A DNA stretch of 64,000 bases from Trichostrongylus colubriformis. Lineage: Eukaryota; Nematoda; Chromadorea; Rhabditida; Trichostrongylidae. The notes below the pieces were generated by a model. The model had not been told where the DNA came from and searched no databases. It was given only the letters and a program-made list of their open reading frames with translations. The stretch lies in contig OZ022256.1 in the NCBI GenBank assembly GCA_963978905.1, positions 42,952,001-43,016,000 on the forward strand, in the 5' to 3' direction. The translations under genes and the position numbers were made by a program. How positions within the stretch are numbered: the first letter of the stretch is position 1; the number at the start of each line of letters is the position of its first letter. Shown here one piece after another: positions 35,150-46,854 of this stretch.

Positions 35150-35779
35150 GGCAGGGTGGCTTTGGGGCTTTCTGCTTTGTAGCGAGGAGCGACTCTCGGC
35201 TTTCGCGCGCATTGCAGCAGGAATAGGTTCTGTGTATAGGGAGCGCACATTGCAGCAGGGAACGGATAATATGCGGCTTGTATATATTGTGAGCAAACCT
35301 CCAACGATCATCGGCTTGGGTTGAAACTAAGAGACACCACACCCATCTGTAACCCCTTCCCCACTGAAGGCAAAACCCCTTAAAAGAAAGGCAGGATTCG
35401 ATCAGAACACTAAAATAGATTTGAAGCACTTAGTAGTACCAAAGTATGGAAGATGGATCGAAACGGTCAAAAAATCCAAGAAAGAAGACCCCCTTCCCAT
35501 CGTTGATCCAAGTGTGTAAGCACAATCGCAGAGGGGCGGCCACGCTAAAAGGAGCGGCAGCAGTTGGAGGTGTCTCTTCGTGAGCTCGGAGGCCCTCCGT
35601 AGTAAATGTTTTTTTAACATTAAAAGTTTCGAGAGGACGTGCATGTATCCGTTCTAGAAGAAATATTGGACTCAACTGATTGCCGAGAGATACACCTGAT
35701 AATAACACACCACTCTCTAATGGTAACAAACAGTCGCTTTGTGAGTGTGGTACCAAATTGCAATTATGGCCGGGCTAGG

Positions 35780-37060
35780 CTTAGAACTTATGTACTCTAT
35801 ACACAGGGGGTTGACGTGTACAGAGTACATAAGTTTGGTGGGTTGACTCCTACCCAATCCTAACCTGCCCGACCTCCACACACCCGTACCTAATTTGCTT
35901 CTTGTGTGCTCCCTACATTTTGGTCTGTCCCTATCCAGTTCTTACTCGCACGACCTGAGCAGTCCCATTCCTGACCTTCCCGATTTTCGGAACCCAAGCG
36001 AGGGTTTATAAACTTGAGCACCTATCGGTTTCGGCGCAGGCCCCGCCCATGGTGGGCGGAGCTAAGCTTAAAACTTATATGCTCCGTACACATGACCCCT
36101 ATCCAATCCTAACCTGCCCGACCTCCACAGGCCCGTGCCTTATCTGCTTGTTGTGTGCACCCTTCACTTTGGTCAGTCCCTCCCCAGTCCTTACATGCAC
36201 GACTTCAACAGACCCTTTCCTAACTTGTCCGATTTTCAGCACTTGAGCGAAGACCTGAATTCGTTTATTCATCGATTTCGGCGCAAGCCCCCCCCCATGG
36301 TGGGCGGAGCTAGGCTTAGAACTTATATGCTCCGTACACTTATGTTTTCCTCTACGCTATCCTAACTTGCCCTACCTCTACAGGCCCGTTCGTAATTTGC
36401 TTCTTGTGTGCTCCCTACATTTTGGTCTGTCCCTGTCCAGTCCTTACTCGCACGACTTCAACAACCCTTTCCTAACTTGCCCGATTTTCCGCACTTAAGC
36501 GAGGACCTAAACTCTATTCATCGATCTCGGCGCAAGCCTAGCCCATGGTGGGCGGAGGTAGGCTTAGAACTTATGTGCTCCGTACAGATGTGTTTGCCCC
36601 TGCGCTATAGTAACTTGCCCTACCTCTACAGGTCCGTTCTGCTCCATGTGTGCTCCCTACAATTTGGTCAGTCTCTACCCACTCCTTACTCGCGCGACCT
36701 GAGCAGTCCCATTCCTGACCGTCCCGATTTTCGGAACCCAGGCGAGAACTTAGATTGGAGCACCCATCGGTTTCGGCGCAGGCCCCCCAATGTGGGCGGA
36801 GTTAGGCTTAGAACCTATGTGCTCCGTACACTTGGTCCCTACCCAATACTAACCTGCCCGACCTCCACAGCCCGTGCCCAATTTGCTTGTTGTGTGTTCT
36901 CTTTACTTAGGTCAGTCCCTCCCCAGTCCTTACATGCGCGACTTCAGCAGACTCTTTCCTAACTTGGGCGATTTCCAACACCTGAGCGAGAACCTAAATT
37001 CGTTTATTCATCGATTTCGGCGCAAGACCCGCCCATGGTGGGCGGAGCTAGGCTTAGTTC
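35780..37060. repeat. ~245-bp tandem units in the right arm
   Basis: Inverse of the array at 23880-24800. Units contain 'cccatggtgggcggagcta', 'cttatatgctccgtacac', 'aacctgcccgacctcc' and 'gattttcggaa'. The plus-strand frames rich in PTSTGPC and FRRKP are artefacts of the repeat. Confidence 0.7.
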
Positions 37061-37799
37061 TTATATGCTCTGTACGCTTAGATCAGCCCTTACCCACCCC
37101 TAACTCGCCCGACCCTCCAGGATACAATTGAGATGAGGCCTTACCGAGTCTTAACTTGCCCGATCCCTACAGGCCCACTCTTGATTTAGCCGATTTTTTG
37201 AACCATTTCTGCGCAAGCCCCGCTCACGGTGGGCGAAGCTAGGCTTAGTCCTTAATGAGCTCCGCACACTTTGGTCAACCTCTACCCATTCCCAACTTGC
37301 CCGACCTCTCCACGTTGCAATTGAGTTGAGCGTAGATTATGTGACAAAAAACGGACACATGCACACACACACACACAAACACACCAACTTCTGGTTTTAG
37401 CTTGCCTCTCATGTGCTCCGTACATTTTGGCTTACCCCAACCCATCCCTAACTTGCCCGACCTCTACAGGTCTATTCCTAGCCTGCCTGATTTTCGGAAC
37501 CTGAGCGTGGACTCAAATTTGAACACCGGCAGTTTCCGCACAAACCTCGCTCACAGTGGTCGGAGCTAGGCTTAATTCTTATGTGCTCCGTGCGCTTAGG
37601 TCAGCATCTACCCAATTCTAACATGCCCGACCTTTCCAGACAGCACTTCAGTTGAGACATCATAACAATGAGATAGGGGGTATGTGGTGCAGACAGGTTG
37701 TAAGTGGTTGACGCTGGACTGTGGGAGTGACATGGGTACCCTCGGCGTATCCCTAGGTAATGCCTCCTTTCCTTACCGGCCCATCACAACACAGCTGCG

Positions 37800-38385
37800 T
37801 CGCCATTCGCCTTTCGAGGCTCCTTATCAGCTCTTATCAGTTGCTATCACTTCCAATCCTTCACCATTGATGTCCCCTTACCACCCCCTATATTACCTTG
37901 AAAAATCAGGGTCCTAGCTTTGCTGCGACGCGAGATATGAATTTCCCGCCATTCGCCTTTCGAGGCTCCTTATCAGCTCTTATCAGTTGCTATCACTTCC
38001 AATCCTTCACCATTGATGTCCCCTTACCACCCCCTATATTACCTTGAAAAATCAGGGTCCTAGCTTTGCTGCGACGCGAGATATGAATTTCCCGCCATTC
38101 ACCTTTGGAGGCTCCTTATCAGCCCTTATCAGTTGCTATCACTTCCGTTCCTTCACCATTGATGTCTTCTTACCACCCCCTATACTACCTTAAAGATTCA
38201 GGGTCCCAGCTTTGCTGCGACGCGAGATATGAATTTCCCGCCATTCACCTTTCGAGGCTCCTTATCAGCCCTTATCAGTTGCTATTACTTCCGTCCTTTA
38301 CCATTGATGTCCCCTTACCACCCCCTATATTACCTTGAAAATTCAGGGTCCCAGCTTTGCTGCGACGCGAGATAGAAATTATGCG
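37800..38385. repeat. Four tandem 145-147-bp units related to the 1.5-4.6 kb satellite
   Basis: 'attc.cctttcgaggctcc' recurs at 37805, 37951, 38098 and 38243. The unit contains 'tccttatcagctcttatca' and 'caccattgatgtcccc', which align with the inverse of the satellite at 1.5-4.6 kb ('gataaggagcg', 'ggggacattaatggtggg'). The array ends in 'gctgcgacgcgagata' plus a GACA/CA microsatellite and TATATATA. Confidence 0.85.
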
Positions 38386-38685
38386 GTGAGCGGACAGACA
38401 GACAGACACACACACACACAGACAGACAGATAAACAAACACATCCAACTTCTGCTTTATATATAGAGTATGATTATCAGTTGCTATCACTTCCATTCCTT
38501 CACCATTGATGTCTTCTTACCACCCCCTATACTACCTTAAAGATTCAGGGTCCCAGCTTTGCTGCGACGCGAGATAGAAATTATGCGGTGAGCGGACAGA
38601 CAGACAGACACACACACAGACAGACAGACAGACAGACAAAAAAACACACCAAACTTCTGCTTTATATATAGAGTATGATTATGCT

Positions 38686-40215
38686 ATTTTCACCTTGCTT
38701 ATTTTTATCCTTTCATTTACTCCACGTTATCAATAGATTCAGTTCAGTGGCTTGGAAGCCTATGTTGCAGATTTGTGGTGGCGATGTTATAGATCTTAAC
38801 ATTTGATAAGCCTGCACTGTATAGAAGGAGGAAGGAAGAGGGAAAAGGGCTCTTTTCGCTCTGGACGTTCGTTCGAAACAAGTGGTTTCAGTGGAAGCTC
38901 TCTTCCTTCCTCTACGAGTGAAGTAACGGTTGCATCACATACTTAGTATTACTCGTTTTCCATTCATTAATAAATCCATTCAAACAGTTCCGCTTGACAA
39001 AAAGCAAATGGTATTAAGTCAGACAACTTGTATTGAGAAGTCACTTCAATCAGTTAATTTTTTTGACTGCTGAGGCCTAAAAAAATGGTCGTCGTGCTGT
39101 TCTTATGGTCCATACGGTAATGCGTAGGAGGCTCCTTTCAATCTTCAAAATTATCTGAGCTATTTTCCAAACAATGCTCAATCCACAAAACTATCAGTGC
39201 GAGGACAGCTATGATGGCAGCCATCATGACAATCTTGTACCAGTGGAGAAGTACGTCAAATTGATTCCAAAGTCCAGAAGTATAAACCCATCGTAATGTT
39301 ACTTTCACTGTTGATGGCCTTCATTGTGAATCCGAGAATTGTACGTACCTATGGAAAAATTCCAGTGATTTCAGACGTTGTTTCAGTATTACCACATGTA
39401 ACCTTACATCTTTTGTCATTCGTGCTGAGTTGTGAGTGAGATTATGGTTTGCTCCTTCCTCGCACCTTACCAAATTACTTCGCACCTCTGCAAATCCGTC
39501 TAAGGCTTGACCTCCCCAATTGGCTTACGTCAAGATTTACAGCGCAAAGAACAGAGTGTGAACTAAGAAGGGACAAAAAAAAGATTTTCACAAATAATTG
39601 AATAATGAGAATTCATGAAAGCAAGGGAGACAGGGTGAAGCTGAGGAAGGGGAACAATCTGTCCCCTTTCCTCAGTTTTACCCTGTCTCCCTGTGGGAAA
39701 TAAAAAGCACTAACTGAGCAACTTTGGCCGCTTTATAGAAGCCAAATAAAAGGTAACAGGTATTCTTTCTATAATTTACGCTGTAAATCTTGTCGTAGCG
39801 AAGGCAATTAGAGAGATCCGTAGGCGCAACTGTAGAAAAGCGAAATAGTAGGAAAAGTGCGGCGTAGTTGGTGTGAAAGGTCAATCCTGCCCATAGGTCC
39901 ACACCCGTTCTCATTAGAAGTGCACAGTGTTTCTGCATTTGTTCTTGCTTTGATAGCATCCTTTCGCGATCGTACTAGGAACAGTACGGACAGAGTTGGT
40001 CATAAACCTGACGGTTTTATCAAATTCCTCCTCCAGGCAGATTAGCAGCTCTGCCATAGTAAATAAAGGAATCTGAGTTACTAAAGTTTTGGTAGTCTTC
40101 TTTGAAATAGTAAATGCTATCTAGGATAGTTGTATTGGAAAGCAATTCTCCATCTCTTTGAGAATACTTCCGTGACCTTGAAGTCGACGCAAATGCAGTT
40201 CACTTGGAACTTGTT
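38686..40215. other. No recognised gene
   Basis: Only short frames on either strand. A long hairpin at 39625-39692 is listed separately. Confidence 0.35.
39625..39692. repeat. Long near-perfect hairpin
   Basis: 'agggagacagggtgaagctg' plus 'aggaaggggaac' pairs with 'gtcccctttcctcag' plus 'ttttaccctgtctccct' around a loop of about 6 bases. Stems of about 30 bp have two or three mismatches. It could be the precursor of a small RNA or a tiny foldback element. Nothing decides between these. Confidence 0.6.
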
Positions 40216-40630
40216 TCGTGGCATCACTTCCAAATGTAGGTTGGGTGGTCCAATCCGTGGTACGAAACTAAAGCAGCCTTAACACATTTTCCTGCAGTCG
40301 TACTCTATCTGAAATCATAATGACCACGAGCAGTCTCGCCTAGAGAATCGCCCTCAAGCTAGCTTGATCGACCTTGACCTTACCTTAATCACTTAAGTTA
40401 CCATCACTGCCAGCGAGTCTGCCGACCTTTTCTGTTCGCCAGAAAATCTCTGCGAGAGCACGAAGCTAGCACTGGTCTGCAGCTTTTCAGGAGATTCATC
40501 TCCCTAGCGCAGACTCAAGCCTCGGCCGGCTATAGCCGCCACGTGTGCCGCATCCCTCACACCGGGGACAGCACGACTGCCTTTCGCCCTCCTCTTATCC
40601 TCAGAGGGCGGGGCTCAAGCAGAAAAATAC
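40216..40630 (+). repeat. Direct duplicate of 43339-43760, copy 1
   Basis: Both contain 'gcatcact.ccaaatgt.gg', 'cagtcgtactctatct' and 'cgaccttgaccttacctt' type sequence, then 'cgaggctcggccggctata' and 'ctcctcttatcctc'. Divergence looks like 15-20 percent by eye. No coding frame is conserved. Confidence 0.7.
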
Positions 40631-41380
40631 AGTACTGCATACTTCTTTCGCTTCGTGGAACAATGGAATGATGTGAGAATGTAAGTTGAAAGCGATCTCT
40701 AACGACGGACTTCAATTATGAGGGCATACGAACTGTGAATGGGGAATGATACTATACAATTAATGAGCGGAATGTTCAACAAATCCGGAACAATGAATGC
40801 GATGAAATCACTGTATGGAATACCACTAATGCTTTCACTATTGTCACGAGTGTCGCGTCCGCGTTGCAGTCGGACTACGATTTACAACCCCAAGTCGTTG
40901 CCGCTACGTCAAACGTCATTGCGTTCGAGTTTTGATTCCATGGCTGTGTTTGAACTTCTCTTTTCACTTACCTTTAATGTTCTCTCCAACAAAGAAAGAA
41001 GGTTCGCGCGATGATACTGGATCAGATGCAGTGAATCGGCCAGTAACATCGAAATAAATCTGCCAGATTTGAAAAGAAGATGAAATGAATGGGATTGAGG
41101 GTGGGATGGAGGGTAAAAAAATTGAGCAGTAAGGGGATTGACCCGTCCGAAGACTTAAATGTGAAATTTTTCAAATTTCAAACGACCCCGTTGACATATG
41201 ATTGAAGGAATAGAGTGTTCACATTGATGGCTTGAAAATTCTGCTCAAGCTATCTGCAGACTATTCCATTGGGAACTTCTGCGGAGATTATGCTCTGTTG
41301 CGCTTATATATTTACCATGTCTCTTTGACATTTTACGAAAGTGGCTAACCTTATCGGTATTGCAAGAAGTAATAAGATGA
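40631..41380. other. No recognised gene
   Basis: One 91-residue plus-strand frame (40739-41014) without a recognisable domain, otherwise short frames. Confidence 0.3.
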
Positions 41381-41560
41381 GTGCCTTTTTCCAAGCATCT
41401 TTTGCAACGGTTGCGTTCGGAGGCACGACGGCTTCTGTCACGAAGAATGAAGTACTTCTTGCAATCGCAAGCGAAATGATCTGGGCTAATGCAGAATCCG
41501 CATCTATTTGATGAGTTAGCTTGAGATTGCTGTTGGCGGCTTGGTGCTGGCTCGATGATT
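41381..41560 (-). pseudogene. Gag zinc-knuckle remnant (BEL/Pao-like)
   Basis: On the minus strand, about 45 residues read RCGFCISPDHFACDC, then KKYFILRDRSRRASERNR and CKRCLEKG. The spacing C-x2-C ... H-x4-C followed by a basic stretch and C-x2-C is like BEL/Pao gag (compare 13497-13925). No protease or polymerase is seen nearby. A Ser/Thr-rich 79-residue frame upstream (42146-41907) could belong to the same old element. Confidence 0.45.
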
Positions 41561-43338
41561 CACGGCTCGGAGGTCGCTATATTGCCTCCAGATCTTCTTC
41601 TGTAGAGCGAAAACTTGCACGAGGCCATTCAAAGCTTGTTCGATTATTTCTTTGAAAGCAAAGGCAGAATTTATCCCTCGATTCCTTTAAATGGAATATT
41701 TGATGAATCGTCACTTTTCTTCTTTTTCCTCTGCTTCTTGGAAGGGTTCCAACTTGTCTTAAAATTTTCGTTGACCTAAGGAAGCGGTTTATGAAAGGAG
41801 AGTGAAAAGCTCAAAGGAGATTTATAAACGCGCACTTAACAAAGCCAGTTGAAAGTGAAACTCGAAGTTAATCTTTGAAGTTATCAACTAATCAACTCAT
41901 TAGCAGCTAATTAATTATTGAAAGGGTGCTCAAATGTGTACTGTTTATTTGGCTCTTCATGGGACTGAGATCGTCCTTTCTTCCCAGTATGGGCTGAATT
42001 TTCCTGTGCATGATGGGATTTTCCTCGTTGTTCTTCTTGTCCTCGCCCTCACAACAAGTTGCTCTTGTTGACGTTGTTGAAGTTGAGGATTCTGCTGTTG
42101 TGCTTGTTCTTTTCGCATGCGCATCATTGTTAGACTTCATCGCCACTTCTTGTTGATTACTGACGACCGCATTCGCTTGTCGGCCATTTTCTGAAACAGC
42201 ATTTACTGTTTCTTGTAAATATCGATTTATGAAGTTCTAAGCTTACGCAGCGGAGAATGTTCCAGAATCCGAAGAGGTATTATGAAGAAGTGAACCTTTG
42301 AAGTATATTGAGGATACTTCTTCTGCTTGAAAATGCCCGTATTGCTATCAAAGAACTCTCAGAGTGCGACGAAGTATCTTGGCAATTTCACGAGGAAAAC
42401 CAGTGACTGAGAATGTTTCTCGAGGAAGATGAAGCCGCAGAGTGGTGTGAGGCTCACGTTGACCATTGAAATGGGCTTGTGGATGTTCGAGGCGCTTGCG
42501 TTGAATTTTTGTTAACTTGCGCATAGATGCACAGCGCTTATCATTGGAAGCCTTTCTGATGTTTGGAGAAAATGGGATTCTCTATTGTTCCAGTGCATTC
42601 TAGAAGCCAAGAATCTCAGAAGCCTTTGTTCCTTGTGACTATAGAATATTCCGCCTAGATAACAAGACTGCTGCACTTTCGCGTTATTCTTTCTCAGAAA
42701 AGGCTGAAATAGTGCGAGCTCACGGTGGCTCAGAGCTCAGGGATGAGTTTCACTAAGATTTTTAGAGGGTAGAGTAATAGAATGCACTCCCTATCGTTCC
42801 TCTCGAACTTACAGTAGTTTGACGAACTCGCCTGAATTTCCATTCACTTAATAATTTACCTTCGAGTTGGCAGGGATATCAGTCGTTTTTCTAAATATGA
42901 CATGAATTGACTTCATAATGTGTTTTAAATGATCAAATAAGCAAGCTGTGATGATGTGTTGCCCGATCGTGCAAGGAAAGGTGCGTACATCCACAAAAAA
43001 TTGCTGGCTAATATTAAGTTGAAAGGTTCCTTATTTCCGAGCCAAACTATCGGTCTGCCACCAGGAATTGCCTTCGAGTTGCCTTATCATCGTAATCGGT
43101 GCTGTGCTAGTTTATAGTTGACTTGCATGAGTTAACCCAGTAAAAATTTGAGGAAACAGGAAAATTAGTGAGAACACAAAATCTTGGGCCCTCCTTGGAA
43201 TATGTTGGTTTTCCCGTACATCTTATATATGCAACAAATTGGTCTTTGAAGGGGCTTATCCTTCGTTCTCATGTATTGAGGTTCGATAATGGAATATGTG
43301 AGCTCTCCATTCTCGGCCGATGCACCATGTTTTAAGGC
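41561..43338. other. No recognised gene
   Basis: Contains the Ser/Thr-rich minus-strand frame 42146-41907 (STTAESSTSTTSTRATCC) and otherwise short frames. No repeats are obvious by eye. Confidence 0.3.
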
Positions 43339-43760
43339 ATCACTCCCAAATGTGGGTGTGGGTGTTCCAGTCCGCGTTAGAGACAATGCAGTTTCCACAC
43401 ATTTATCTAGAAGTTCTACAGTCGTACTCTATCTAAAATCGTAATGACCATGAGCAGCCTCGCCTTGACGATCGCCCTCAATTTAGCTTAACCGACCTTC
43501 ACTTTACCTTTAACTCCTAAGTTACCATCGATGCCAGCAAGTCCGCCTACCGTTCCTCTGTTCGCTGGAAGTCCTCTATGAGAGCAGGAAGCGAAAAATG
43601 GTCTGCAGTTTCAGCTGTGCGCCAAGCTTCATACCCTTAGCGCAGACTCGAGGCTCGGCCGGCTATAAGCGCCACGAGTCCGTATCTCCGGAGAGAGGAC
43701 CGCCCCAACCGCCTTTCGCGCTCCTCTTATCCTCCGACGGCAGAGCTTGAAGACAGTGTT
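43339..43760 (+). repeat. Direct duplicate of 40216-40630, copy 2
   Basis: See copy 1. The copies are in the same orientation, 3.1 kb apart. Confidence 0.7.
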
Positions 43761-44269
43761 TGGGGTAATGTGGATGACAGAGAATCCCAGGAGGAGGCAC
43801 TGACTGAAAAATTACGGGGCTGAAAGGCCTATTTATGGCGGGATTCTTCGCAAAAGGCGCCCCCTTAAGCAGTGGTGGAGGCGGCCTCGTCAGGGCAAGC
43901 CGCTTCGGTTAGGACAGCCCGCCTCCTGGCGACGAGTTTTCCCTGATTGGCAGGGGTGGGAGGAGCCAAGGCAATGCGGCATGGCTGGTACGGTGAATTG
44001 GACTAGCCGCGCCATTCGTAATTTGGCATATCCTTGACTCCTTCTGAAACAGTTGATTAGCTCACATTTCCGTTGCTCCTTTTTAGAACTTTTTCCTTTC
44101 GTCGTAAAATTCTGTTTCTTTAGCGAAGAAGATGGTTAGCTATTTGTCGCACAGTTGTTTGTTAGTGTGTGCTCGCTATAACCATGTGTTGTACCTGTCA
44201 GTAGTGAATTATTGGCTGTTTCTTTACTCGTTTACTTTGCTTGCAGAGTCCTTTAGTTTGCTGCTCTTC
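43761..44269. other. No recognised gene
   Basis: GC-rich between 43860 and 43990 ('ggcggcctcgtcagggcaag'), then AT-rich. No coding feature supported. Confidence 0.3.
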
Positions 44270-46110
44270 CTATTTCAACCTCTTCTACCTTTTCAGGCTA
44301 TCCGGCTCCTGGAGCTCTCTTGTTAGCCTTTGGGGATATGTATCCGTTGTGGCTGTTGATGCTGAAGACTGCCATTGACTTCAAAGGTTGGTCTGGCTTT
44401 CGGAACTGAACAACGGAACTTTCCATTGCCATTTAGTGATTCGTTTGAGCTGTTTGAGCGTGCTCGAAACCCCTCTATCTTGAAATTGTTATTGTTGTTC
44501 CATGCGTTTGCACTTTTTTTAGGAAGTTGTTCCCACTACGTGGGTCGAGGACCATGATGTGCTCCTGTTCCAGGATTTGCAGAGGTTTGTTAACATTTTC
44601 GTTCTGTATTATTCCACACTCTTTCTGTGATATTTTCTTTCTCATAATAAGATGGTTTCATGGTATATTATGTTGTTTCTTTTGCATGTGGTTCTACTTT
44701 GTCACGACGCGGTTGTTTTAAGCATCTGAGTCATGGGCATACACTTCAGGTTCCTACGGCTTTCGCCCATAATTTAGCATCCTTACAACAGATTTTTTCT
44801 TGGTTCTCAGGTCACATGAGTAAGTGGCGGCTTCTTTTTGTGTGACTCCATTTACAACGGGACGGAAAATCCGTTATCGCGTGTTGTGCCTTGATCCTTG
44901 TAATATGTGGACCCGATTCAAGTGTCGGGACGCACACTATCATGATTTTTTTTAGCAAAGTCCGTTCATTGATGCGAACCTGAGTGATCATGTGGTGTCT
45001 AACTATCCACCGCTACACTTGACTCGAAAACTGTAGATTAAGTGAGTTCGTGGTGAATGGAAGGCTAGTGAAAAGAAATGTGCTATTTGGAATAACACCT
45101 TCTAGCAGAAGGGCGTTCCGAGCTCATGGCTTTTGTAGATAGGGTACAGCGCCTCAGATCCAATATCAGTAGTGTACGGCAGACAAAAGGACATACATCA
45201 TCGAAGATAAGATCAGGCAAATCTTGCTCGAGGGAAGCGTTCATTCCCTGAGCTCAACCCTCTATGATCGCTTTGATCGGCCCTATTTTGGTGAGTTTAT
45301 CCAGTACTCGGAATACCATATTCTCCTTCTTATCTGCTGCGACCGAAGCCTGGAAATTTTAAGATCATATTTACTTCCAATTCTCCTTTTCAGAGCTGGT
45401 CAAAATAGTGATGAAAAGAAAGATAATGCTGTGTGGAAGTAAAATCTTATTCAATAGGAAAGGCAGCTTCCTAAAAAGGGTGTCAATAAACGGGAGAACA
45501 ATAAAAATTTCGATAAAAAATTGTTTCGAAGATGCTGAATCATGAGCGAAAGCCGTACGAGCCTGAAATGGAACTCAGCATCCTTAAAATAACTGCGCTG
45601 CGACAAAGTAAAACGAAGTGCAGTGAGGAAACCACATAATATGCAATGAAACCATCTTGTCATAACAAAGAAAAGACCACATAAGTAGTGAAAAAAGAAA
45701 GGATCACAAAAGCAGTGGGGAATAAAAAGATTGAAAATAATAAGAAACCTCTACAAATCCCGGTGAAAGTGCCGCACGTCGTGGTCCACGATCCACATCG
45801 TGAGAGGTACTTCCTAAAAAGCATGTAAATAAACAGGAGAACAGTAGCAATTTCAAGAGAAAGGTTGTTCAGGATGCTGAGTTATGAGCAAAAGCCGTAC
45901 AAGCCAAAAGTTCCTGCCCATAAATCAGCATTCTCGAAACAACTTCGCATCGCCTTGCGACAAAGTAAAACCAAATGCAGAAAAAAACAACATAACATAC
46001 AATAAAACCTCCTTGCGATAAAAAAGAGAAGATAACAGAAAATAATAACAAACCTCTGGAAATTCCGGAAAAACTGGACCACATCTTGGTCTACCCACAT
46101 AACGGGAGAA
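44270..46110. repeat. Inverted and tandem copies of a ~350-bp repeat
   Basis: The plus-orientation copy at about 44270-44860 ('cataataagatggtttcatg', 'ttcctacggctttcgcccat') appears inverted at 45460-45780 and again at 45800-46110 ('gagcgaaagccgtacgagcc' and 'gagcaaaagccgtacaagcc'). A shorter inverted relative is at 49240-49340. 44860-45450 between them has no recognised gene. Confidence 0.65.
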
Positions 46111-46850
46111 TAAAAATGCAAACGCTATGCACCATCGGGCGAACCTAACAAAAGAACATGTAATCAAAAAAAGCAACGAAATCGAAACAAAAACGATGAA
46201 AATGAAACAGGAAACAAACTTATGTTTTATATTCGCGAACGTGTTTGCAAGCGACGCCTTGGCACCACGCCAACACACAGGTCGCCCGGGTCACCCGCCT
46301 CCTGGCGGAGATGTCCGCACTGGGAATCAACGCTAGGAGGGGGTCTTATTTCTCGGTTTCTTGACCGTTTCTCCCACTTTCTTTTTTTCCACTCTCCACC
46401 AACCACCTTGACTTTCATATATGGTAATCGAATGCCTTTAACGCATATCCAGTAAGGTTGAAGGCTTCTAGTACCAGCAGCAAAAAATCGCAGTCTTGTC
46501 TGGTTTAAAACAACGCCTAGAACAGCGTCCATCGTGGAAAGCTCTCTGAAGCTTTGCATCCATAGGGAAGAGGAGATAGTTTACTCCACGAGGTAACACC
46601 TCATTTATCCGGAAGATTCCTTTGAGAAATTGCTAGGGAAAAGCTCACGAACTAGTGGCTTACCATACTGCATTATACATAAGGAACCGAGGCTGTTTCT
46701 GCTCTCTTCGATTTTTTTGATCATATGGAACACCCTATTTTTGAGAGCTAGAAGTCTTAGGATACCTTTTCGGAAATGATGACAACATATCTATCGGCCA
46801 CTGTACCGGAAAACTTGTTTTGAGTTTTTAAACCGGTGCTTAACAAGTTA
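46111..46850. other. No recognised gene
   Basis: Overlapping frames on both strands at 46127-46559 look non-coding. No motif seen. Confidence 0.3.
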
Positions 46851-46854
46851 ATTT

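Larger units (their letters stand above)
35271..38472. repeat. Right arm of a long inverted repeat (3.2 kb)
   Basis: Inverse of 22707-25328 (see that entry). The outer part is longer here because it contains four 146-bp repeat units (37800-38385) where the left arm has about one. The outer edge is 'cttctgctttatatatagag'. A further partial copy of the edge (146-bp remnant plus microsatellite plus TATATATA) follows at 38475-38685. Confidence 0.8.

Noticed and set aside
36049..37131. Pro- and Leu-rich ORFs of up to 184 residues
   Set aside because: They translate the 245-bp repeat units. The inverse array at 23.9-24.8 kb gives similar frames on the other strand.
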